NCBI GenBank assembly: GCA_964644655.1
Contig: CAZXYA010000364.1
Coordinates: forward strand, 1-9,756
DNA from: JAFMDF01 sp964644655
Lineage (GTDB): Bacteria > Bacteroidota > Bacteroidia > Chitinophagales > Saprospiraceae
Reading direction: 5' to 3'
DNA length: 9,756 nt
Positions 1-5,492 of this stretch are shown here, in pieces (position 1 is the first letter of the stretch; the number at the start of each line of letters is the position of its first letter). A program made the translations under genes and the position numbers. The notes below the pieces were generated by a model. The model had not been told where the DNA came from and searched no databases. It saw only the letters and a list, made by a program, of their open reading frames with translations.

Positions 1-44
1 ATAAGGTTTTTGTTGTACTACAAAAAATATTAGACTGTTTTCTG

Positions 45-485
45 TCAAGAACTAGGTAATTCAGAAGTTATACCCAAAATTAATTGCCGTATTTGAACCA
101 TATCAAAAGCAGTAATCGCAACTGATTGATTGACATCCGCTGCAAAATATTCAATGGGCATATCAAAACGTGCTATATCCAAAATATGTCGAGTTATCAG
201 TACTAAATCTAGGACACTAACACCATTAACTGGGTCATTTTCCTTGAAAAATCTTAATTGAATACCTGTCAGGCTAAGTATATTTTCAAAAGCATAGTTT
301 CCTGCTTCGTCAGCCGTTGTAGATAAAGTAGTTCCACCAGTAGTTAGCCGAATAAGCACATCAGTTATTGGCAAATCTTGAGCAGTTGAAATATTACCAG
401 ATAAAGTGGTGGTTTGCCCATGAATAGGACTACCTGCTATACTTCCTAAAAAGACGGAAAGCATAAAAAGCTTAAAAAAATACAT
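45..485 (-). CDS. Small secreted dockerin-like protein, C-terminally short (paralogue of the adjacent gene)
   Basis: A 146-residue exported protein. Residues 1-24 form a Sec signal peptide (hydrophobic core FMLSVFLGSIAG, then IHGQ). Residues about 25-80 look like a carboxypeptidase-regulatory/CNA-B-like beta-sandwich, with the typical DEAGNYAFENI turn near 59-69. Residues about 83-139 are dockerin-like: a first half-repeat NDPVNGVSVLDLVLITRHIL and a second with D117, N119, S121, T125 and D128 in a calcium-loop arrangement. The loop glycine seen in the neighbour is V122 here. It is clearly paralogous to the gene starting at 1124, which reads in the same direction with a 21-bp gap, so co-transcription is likely. 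It stops right after RQLILGITSELPSS, whereas the paralogue continues for about 60 more residues. No enzymatic domain and no T9SS tail is visible. The start ATG at 485 has an A/T-rich leader and no Shine-Dalgarno. The dockerin call is from motif recognition; function is unknown. Confidence 0.8.
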   Translation of the reverse strand: MYFFKLFMLSVFLGSIAGSPIHGQTTTLSGNISTAQDLPITDVLIRLTTGGTTLSTTADEAGNYAFENILSLTGIQLRFFKENDPVNGVSVLDLVLITRHILDIARFDMPIEYFAADVNQSVAITAFDMVQIRQLILGITSELPSS

Positions 486-506
486 AATTTTGGAATTTAG
501 GATTGT

Positions 507-1124
507 TTAAAAATCAGTACTTGCACTTCCATTAGCATCTCCTAATTTAATCCCCACAAAATTGAGGATGACTACTCCATCAGCATTTGGGGTAAAATCT
601 ATTGGTGTCAATTCAGTTGTATATTCAGGAGATGCACTTTGGTCAAAAGTTATATTAGCTAATTGTCCTTCTTCTACAAATCGCCAAGCATTGGTATCTG
701 GGATTTCTTGAATTATATTCAATATCAATTGGCGTAATATAACCAAATCCAAGACTGTGACAGCACCAGATTTGTTTACATCCATTGCCAAATAGCTATC
801 TGCTGAGTCGAAAGGAATGATGCCCAAAGCATGTCTTAGCCCCAAAACGATGTCAAAGGTACTCACTCCATTTAAAGGGTTAATTGTGCGAATCGGTTCT
901 AAAGTTACCAAGGCATCTTGAGATACATTCTCAAAAGAATAATTGCCTACTTCATCGGTAATAGTTGTTAGCGTTTCTTCTGCTGTTGTGATACTTATGG
1001 TTACATTAGCAAATGGTTCGCCTCCTCCTGTAACTTGACCGGTAACGGAAACTGTTTGAGCAGTTAGTCCGGTTCCTAATAAAATTAACAAGCAAAAAAA
1101 TAGGCTATTTTTATAATTATTCAT
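507..1124 (-). CDS. Small secreted dockerin-like protein
   Basis: A 205-residue exported protein. Residues 1-23 are a signal peptide (FFCLLILLGTGLTAQ). Residues about 24-78 resemble a carboxypeptidase-regulatory-like beta-sandwich (DEVGNYSFENV at 57-67). Residues about 80-140 form a dockerin-like pair of helices: NPLNGVSTFDIVLGLRHALG, then DVNKSGAVTVLDLVILRQLI, with D115, N117, S119, G120, T123 and D126 fitting a calcium loop. The C-terminus carries a WRFVEEGQ segment (147-154) and LNFVGIKLGDANGSA (187-201). I recognise this tail from many Saprospiraceae-type modular proteins, where it follows dockerin-like repeats. There is no catalytic module and no T9SS type A tail, so the protein may act as a stand-alone calcium-binding or docking partner. 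It is the upstream member of a tandem pair. The start ATG at 1124 directly precedes the signal peptide and has no Shine-Dalgarno. Confidence 0.83.
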   Translation of the reverse strand: MNNYKNSLFFCLLILLGTGLTAQTVSVTGQVTGGGEPFANVTISITTAEETLTTITDEVGNYSFENVSQDALVTLEPIRTINPLNGVSTFDIVLGLRHALGIIPFDSADSYLAMDVNKSGAVTVLDLVILRQLILNIIQEIPDTNAWRFVEEGQLANITFDQSASPEYTTELTPIDFTPNADGVVILNFVGIKLGDANGSASTDF

Positions 1125-1227
1125 TATTTTTCGATTTTAGTTGTTATAAAATAAAGGGTAACGTTTAGATAAGGTAAACGAAAAGTAAAATCGTAGTATA
1201 TAACTCCTTAAAAAAGGAATGACCGAT

Positions 1228-1250
1228 GTTTGTGGTTTGCAACTACAAAC
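1228..1250. repeat. REP-like hairpin
   Basis: A 23-nt imperfect palindrome: GTTTGT, G, GTT, loop TGC, AAC, T, ACAAAC. It gives a 10-bp stem with one G-T pair and a 3-nt loop. The compact stem and intergenic position resemble dispersed REP-type palindromes. No second copy is visible in this window, so the dispersed-repeat reading is inference. Confidence 0.5.
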
Positions 1251-1260
1251 CAATACTTTA

Positions 1261-1280
1261 ATGCCGATAGCTATCGGTAT
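1261..1280. repeat. 20-bp palindrome with CCGATAGCTATCGG core
   Basis: The 14-bp core CCGATAGCTATCGG (1264-1277) is a perfect palindrome. The outer AT...AT pairs and a G/T position extend the symmetry to 20 bp. It lies 10 bp beyond the REP-like hairpin. A perfect palindrome with no loop suits a dimeric protein-binding site or a repeated genomic motif better than a terminator; neither flank has a T-run. Confidence 0.5.
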
Positions 1281-1346
1281 CAACTTTTCACAGCCAATTA
1301 CATATTATAAAAACGACTTTTTGTTCGCCCTAACATTTAGATGAAA

Positions 1347-1377
1347 TTTACTAGATAGCTTCCTGTTATCCAGTAAA
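1347..1377 (-). terminator. Probable terminator of the large surface-protein gene
   Basis: In minus-strand RNA this gives an 11-bp stem (TTTACT, G, GATA pairing with TATC, T, AGTAAA) with a 9-nt loop, beginning 4 nt after the stop codon at 1382. The central pair is a G-U wobble in minus-strand RNA but an A-C mismatch in plus-strand RNA, so the fold favours transcripts of the upstream minus-strand gene. The following U-tract is short (UUU), so termination strength is uncertain. Confidence 0.5.
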
Positions 1378-1381
1378 AGAA

Positions 1382-3610
1382 TCAATCTGCTTTAATCACC
1401 AATTTTCCATTCCCTAAAGAAACACCATCGGCTTTAACTTCAAATAAATACATGCCTGAAGGCAAAGCTCCTCGTTCTAGCCTAAACTCATTCCCCATAA
1501 AATTATAAGTCGCTACTTGTTTTCCCTGCAAATCAAATAATTGAAATACCCCTGCTGAATTATCTTTATTATCGACTTTTATAATAGCCGATTGACCGAC
1601 TGGATTTGGGTTAACTGATAAATGAATGGGTGAAAAGTCATTCGTAGAAGTAATCACTCTAAATTCTAGAAAATCAATACCAATTGTATGGAAGTAAGTA
1701 TTGGTAATAATAGGTTCATTAAAATCAAAATAAATCGCTGCGCTGTTTTCAATCACACTTCCCAAAGCTACATCTGGTTGTTGTTGAATATGGAATTTAA
1801 AAAATCCATGAGAAGCAACTTCATTGATATTGCTATCAGGTAGCATGATATTTTCAAAAGAATATTTCAGAATATTGGAGTCCACAATTTCAATTGTATG
1901 CGGATGACTACTTACAAGTGGTACAAAGGTGGAAACATCCAATAATTCTGAAAGGGTATCTAAAACGACAATGTTAAACGCAGTATCCGTTCCTGTATTT
2001 TGGAAACGAATGTGGTATATTATATCGGTATTTGGTTCTAAAAAATGTTGGTCTTGATAGCCATTTGGAAAAGCATTTTTATCATTCGGGTCAAAAGCAC
2101 CAATGTTTTCTTGACAATCAATATCGATAAATTGGCTTTCATCTGCTGCTGCAAACATATTAATCATACCTGTACTAAAAGTACCTTGGTCATTGGTTCC
2201 ACAACCTTCTAAAGCAATGGATAAAAGCATTTCCATTGGATGATTTGGTACTTGGTCAGTTTCTAATCTATAAGTAGCCCCATTCGCTATATATTCTATA
2301 GTCTTAGTTTCTCCACTTTGTAATTGGTAAGTGTTTTCATCTGTTGTAGACCTTAACATAATCATGTCTTCAACAATAATGTATCCTTGCTCTAAATCCA
2401 TTGGGCCATCTCCAATATTTTTAATACTGAATTCTAGGACTCCTTCATCTTCCTTACACGTCCCTTCCAATTCCAAACTTGCACCACTCCAACTAGCGGA
2501 CGGTGAACTACAAATAATATCTGGAAAAATCTTGGCAGTTACACAATGGGTTTGCCCCAATTCAGTCTCCTCACAATTCACTTTTACTTTGATAGAAAAA
2601 CGACCACAGTCATTTAAATCAACCGTTCCGAGTTCAAAACGATAAATGCCGTCTTCCGTTCTAGTATTAGGTACACTACTCTCGATAAAATCTAATAATG
2701 GGTCTAATTCCACTTCAACATAAGCATTTTCAGCAGCAATTGTCCCATCATTACAATAAAACACTGTATAAGAATTTTCAAAACAACGTCTTAAAAATGG
2801 GGTAGCAATTTCAACCGACATACTCGGACAATCGACGGTAGCTTGTCCTGCAAAGGCGATTTCCGTAGCTTCTGTAGCCTCTTCCAGAATAGATATATTT
2901 TGAATGGGCTCGCAAATAGAAAATAAATTATTTGGAGGAGGAATGGCTTCTACTTCATAATCTCCGAAAGGTAAAAAAGCTCTAAATATTCCATTTTCAT
3001 CTGTTCTTTTAAAGCGATTATTGACGCCGCTAATTTTTATAGACCAATCTTTTAAGCCTTTCTCCGTATCATCTAAAGTACAATTATCGTTCGCATCAAA
3101 AAGTACCGTACCTTCTAATAATCGACCTGTCACGACTACTTCATTCACCGTAGAATTTAGCGAAACTTCATTAAATGGAAAGGAAACAAATTCAATTTTG
3201 GTGGGCGTATTATCAAAAAAGAAACCAGTAGGTACTTCTGATAATTTGGTAAAGGTAATCGAAAAGAGATTAGTACCATCCTCCACAGTATGCCCCGCAA
3301 CACTATTATCAACCCATGCAACCGACAATTCTCCCCCTTCAGCAACGGTCGTGTTAAACACATTTTCGGTTAAATCGGGTAGGTTAAAATCCCCAATTCC
3401 TTTAAATTCTAAGATTGAAGGATCCCAATTTAAGGAAAATTGCATGGCTACTATTTGTTCAAAATTAGAAGTTGTCATCACAACCACTATTTCATTTTCA
3501 TTTTCAGTAGTAAATGTTTCTGTGTTTAATTCTACTTGCGCCTGAGTCGTCGAGAAACTCATTAAAAATAGCAGAAAAGCAAAAAGGCTAGGTAGCAGTC
3601 GATAGTTCAT
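1382..3610 (-). CDS. Multidomain surface protein: cohesin-like domain plus T9SS type A sorting domain
   Basis: A 742-residue exported protein. Residues 1-25 are a signal peptide (MNYRLLPSLFAFLLFLM... TTQAQ). Residues about 25-163 look like a cohesin-type beta-sandwich (VAMQFSLNWDPSILEFKGI, then a long FSITFTKL strand). Residues about 165-227 are an SdrD B/CNA-B-like domain (DANDNCTLDDTEKGLKDW). Residues about 260-362 and 377-487 are beta-rich repeats of the DUF11 kind. Residues about 502-642 match the GAFDPNDKNAFPNG-type domain (DUF7619 as I remember it). Residues about 664-742 are a T9SS type A tail (NPNPVG, FDLQGKQV, LPSGMYLFEVK). Twelve cysteines are spread between the SdrD and DUF7619 regions and may form disulfides. 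The protein should be moved across the outer membrane by T9SS and attached to the surface; adhesion or scaffolding is inferred. The frame is open to an ATG at 3649, but 3610 gives a canonical signal peptide and an A-rich leader like that of the gene starting at 485. Confidence 0.87.
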   Translation of the reverse strand: MNYRLLPSLFAFLLFLMSFSTTQAQVELNTETFTTENENEIVVVMTTSNFEQIVAMQFSLNWDPSILEFKGIGDFNLPDLTENVFNTTVAEGGELSVAWVDNSVAGHTVEDGTNLFSITFTKLSEVPTGFFFDNTPTKIEFVSFPFNEVSLNSTVNEVVVTGRLLEGTVLFDANDNCTLDDTEKGLKDWSIKISGVNNRFKRTDENGIFRAFLPFGDYEVEAIPPPNNLFSICEPIQNISILEEATEATEIAFAGQATVDCPSMSVEIATPFLRRCFENSYTVFYCNDGTIAAENAYVEVELDPLLDFIESSVPNTRTEDGIYRFELGTVDLNDCGRFSIKVKVNCEETELGQTHCVTAKIFPDIICSSPSASWSGASLELEGTCKEDEGVLEFSIKNIGDGPMDLEQGYIIVEDMIMLRSTTDENTYQLQSGETKTIEYIANGATYRLETDQVPNHPMEMLLSIALEGCGTNDQGTFSTGMINMFAAADESQFIDIDCQENIGAFDPNDKNAFPNGYQDQHFLEPNTDIIYHIRFQNTGTDTAFNIVVLDTLSELLDVSTFVPLVSSHPHTIEIVDSNILKYSFENIMLPDSNINEVASHGFFKFHIQQQPDVALGSVIENSAAIYFDFNEPIITNTYFHTIGIDFLEFRVITSTNDFSPIHLSVNPNPVGQSAIIKVDNKDNSAGVFQLFDLQGKQVATYNFMGNEFRLERGALPSGMYLFEVKADGVSLGNGKLVIKAD

Positions 3611-3709
3611 GATTTTTGGGATTTTTTTTGATTGTAAAAATAATTTCATGGGTGGTTAGTTTTAAGTTGCTAATATTTTAGCCTGAGTGAATAAATATTT
3701 CTTACGATA

Positions 3710-3741
3710 CAAAAGTCTATACTATCGGCTTGTAAAACAAA
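3710..3741 (-). promoter_or_regulatory. Candidate Bacteroidetes-type promoter of the surface-protein gene
   Basis: Read on the minus strand: TTTG (3738-3741), a 20-nt spacer, then GACTTTTG (3710-3717). This matches 7 of 8 positions' worth of the TAnnTTTG -7 consensus with correct -33 TTTG spacing for the Bacteroidetes housekeeping sigma factor. Transcription would begin near 3703, leaving a leader of roughly 90 nt to the preferred start at 3610. Assigned by eye. Confidence 0.45.
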
Positions 3742-3846
3742 GACAAAATGCTTAAATTGTAACATACTTTTTATTTTTATACTAACATAACTATTTCGTT
3801 ATAAGTATTTTATAAAATAATTCGTAACATAAAAATTTAAATTAAC

Positions 3847-5238
3847 TTGAAAAACCACAAATTATTTTCTCTTTTTTCTCAATTAAATACCTCGGAAAAG
3901 CGAGATTTAGCCCAATATTTAGCTACTCCGCCCTTTAATAATAGAAAATTAGCCCTGCAATTATTCCAATTTTTACAAAATCAAAGGGTTTTTCCTAATA
4001 AAAGCGTAATATTTAAACATCTTTTTCCCAACGAAAACTACCAAGATGAAAAAGTACGATTATGCATGAGTCAATTAGTCAAAAAAATAGAGGCTTTTTT
4101 AGTACAACAATATCAGCAAACCCAAAAGGTTGAATATGCTAAAGTCCTCACTTTGATTTATGCACAAAAGAAACTTCCAAAAGCAGCAGAACAAGTTTTA
4201 AAACAAGCTTGGACCCAACAGGTAAAACAATCACTTAGAAATGGCCAACATTATCTTGGAAAATACGAGTTGGCTTTAATGAAACTTGACTATGGTATTT
4301 CCACTCGAACCTCCAAACAAAATTTACAGGAAGTAGCAGATAGTTTAGATACGGCTTTCATCATTTTAAAATTACAACAAGCTTGTGCCGCATTATCTCA
4401 ACAAGCCGTTTATCAACAGGACTATCAAACGGGTTTATTGCAGCTAATTTTGCCATATATTGCCCAACAAGAACTAACAAAAATCCCTGCTATTGGTATT
4501 TATTATTATTCATTCTTAGCCCTAAGCAGTCAATCGCCAAAAGAAAATTTTGCACATTTCAAGCATTTGTTATTTAAACATATTTCTTTGTTTCCTCAAA
4601 CCGAATGGAGTAGCCTCTTCTTAATCGGTATTAATATTTGCATCAAAATCATTAATAGTGGAGACCTAGCTTATTTAAAAGAGATTCTAGCCTTATATAA
4701 AGCTGGATTAAGTACTAAAGCACTTTTAAAAAATGATATTTTAACTCGGTTTACTTATCAAAATATTGTAACTGCTGGCATTCGAACAGGCGAATTAACT
4801 TGGACTCGCCAATTCTTAATTGATTACAAACAGTACGTAGAAAAACCATATCAAGAAAGTGCTTTTCGGTTCAATATGGCAAGACTAGCTTACTATGAAA
4901 AAAATTATGATACAGCCATTGATTTATTAAGAGACACCGACCAAGGTGATTTATTGATTAATTTATACGCTAAAAATTTACTCCTTAAAATATACTACGA
5001 ATTAGGGGAATTTAAATTATTGGATTCTTTTTTAGATGCCTTTCAAATTTATTTACGCCGTAAAAAAGACATTGCCGCTCACAAAAAGAATTATTGGAAT
5101 ATGATTTATTATACGCAGAAATTGATGAAGGTGAATCCTTTTAATACCGCAGCTAAAACAAAATTGAAGGATCGAATTGAAGCGGAGGAGGTTTTGTTAG
5201 AACGGAAATGGTTGTTAGCGCAATTGGAACAATTATAA
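3847..5238 (+). CDS. Helical, probably TPR-like protein of unknown function (TTG start)
   Basis: A 463-residue protein of unknown function. It is almost entirely amphipathic helix, rich in Leu, Gln, Lys, Ala and Tyr, with no signal peptide and no membrane segment, so it is probably cytoplasmic. Helical pairs such as residues about 340-365 (FNMARLAYYEKNYDTAIDLL) and 372-400 (LLINLYAKNLLLKIYYELGEF) look TPR-like. The C-terminal part (DSFLDAFQIYLRRKKDIAAH, then KKNYWNMIYYTQKLM) reminds me of hypothetical proteins seen in multiple copies in Saprospiraceae; that family link is from memory. The start is TTG at 3847: a stop codon lies in frame at 3838-3840 and the next internal Met is about 70 residues in, past well-formed helical sequence. 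There is no Shine-Dalgarno. It is transcribed divergently from the surface-protein gene and convergently with the molybdoenzyme gene. Its codons 413-422 region is duplicated exactly at 7805-7833. Confidence 0.85.
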   Translation: MKNHKLFSLFSQLNTSEKRDLAQYLATPPFNNRKLALQLFQFLQNQRVFPNKSVIFKHLFPNENYQDEKVRLCMSQLVKKIEAFLVQQYQQTQKVEYAKVLTLIYAQKKLPKAAEQVLKQAWTQQVKQSLRNGQHYLGKYELALMKLDYGISTRTSKQNLQEVADSLDTAFIILKLQQACAALSQQAVYQQDYQTGLLQLILPYIAQQELTKIPAIGIYYYSFLALSSQSPKENFAHFKHLLFKHISLFPQTEWSSLFLIGINICIKIINSGDLAYLKEILALYKAGLSTKALLKNDILTRFTYQNIVTAGIRTGELTWTRQFLIDYKQYVEKPYQESAFRFNMARLAYYEKNYDTAIDLLRDTDQGDLLINLYAKNLLLKIYYELGEFKLLDSFLDAFQIYLRRKKDIAAHKKNYWNMIYYTQKLMKVNPFNTAAKTKLKDRIEAEEVLLERKWLLAQLEQL

Positions 5239-5274
5239 TTTTTTATTACAGAAATATAAACTAAATACTCTGTT

Positions 5275-5483
5275 AAAAAAGTTTCTTGATATTTCTCCTC
5301 GCCGCCTCCCGACTAAAGTTTCCCTTCGGCGGGACAAGTATCGGTGGCTCGGAGAGGGGTTCTTAAGGGAGCGAAAATTTGATTTTTCCAATGGAAAAAC
5401 CAAATTTTCGCTCCCTTAAAATCCCTTTTAGTAGCAGCAAAGCTGCGCTCGGGGGACACGTTAAAATCACAAGAAGCTTTTTG
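5275..5483. mobile_element. Putative small non-autonomous element (MITE/REP-like) with terminal inverted repeats
   Basis: The ends form an imperfect 20-bp inverted repeat, 16 of 20 matching: left AAAAAAGTTTCTTGATATTT (5275-5294) and right AAATCACAAGAAGCTTTTTG (5464-5483). Moving inward, CTCCCGA (5306-5312) can pair with TCGGGGG (5449-5455) using wobbles, TCCCG/CGGGA (5307-5311, 5330-5334) offers a local alternative, GCAGC-AAA-GCTGC (5434-5446) is a small hairpin, and the centre is the 57-nt hairpin at 5363-5419. No transposase is encoded, and I see no clear target-site duplication. An extended bidirectional terminator or structured RNA is the alternative. Confidence 0.45.
5363..5419. repeat. 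57-nt near-perfect hairpin
   Basis: Arms of 19 bp are exact inverted copies (5363-5381 and 5401-5419; the left arm begins TTAAGGGAGCG). After one A/C mismatch comes a further 7-bp stem (TTTTTCC 5383-5389, GGAAAAA 5393-5399) closing on a 3-nt loop AAT. Allowing one bulged C, the stem extends outward through AGAGGGGTT/AATCCCTTT with wobbles. Neither side is followed by a clear T-run, so it is not a classical intrinsic terminator, although between convergent genes it would stall both transcripts. Confidence 0.85.
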
Positions 5484-5492
5484 GACGCTGTA

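Larger units (their letters stand above)
1125..1381. other. Intergenic spacer between surface-protein genes
   Basis: A 257-bp spacer separating the large surface protein from the two dockerin genes, all on the minus strand. It should hold the promoter of the dockerin pair, but I could not find a convincing TAnnTTTG box. From the dockerin side outward it contains a short inverted repeat CGTTTA/TAAACG (1162-1167 and 1175-1180, 7-nt loop, about 38 bp before the dockerin start), a REP-like hairpin (1228-1250), a near-perfect 20-bp palindrome (1261-1280) and the terminator-like hairpin after the large gene (1347-1377). No gene or tRNA is seen. Confidence 0.6.
5239..5492. other. Structured, GC-rich spacer between convergent genes
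   Basis: A 254-bp region between the stop codons of two convergent genes, with no gene. Its first 35 bp are A/T-rich; from about 5295 to 5460 it becomes clearly GC-rich against an A/T-rich background and is packed with inverted repeats, listed separately. The base composition and symmetry suggest inserted DNA rather than ordinary terminator sequence. Confidence 0.7.

Noticed and set aside
2331..3545. Plus-strand open frames (104 and 174 codons) inside the surface-protein gene
   Set aside because: They lie antisense to a gene with a signal peptide, recognisable domains and a T9SS tail; their translations are Ser/Thr/Pro-rich low-complexity with no domain.
3759..3831. TAACATA three times (3760-3766, 3783-3789, 3825-3831) before the helical-protein gene
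   Set aside because: It is a short A/T-rich motif in A/T-rich DNA with irregular spacing (23 and 42 bp); chance is adequate.
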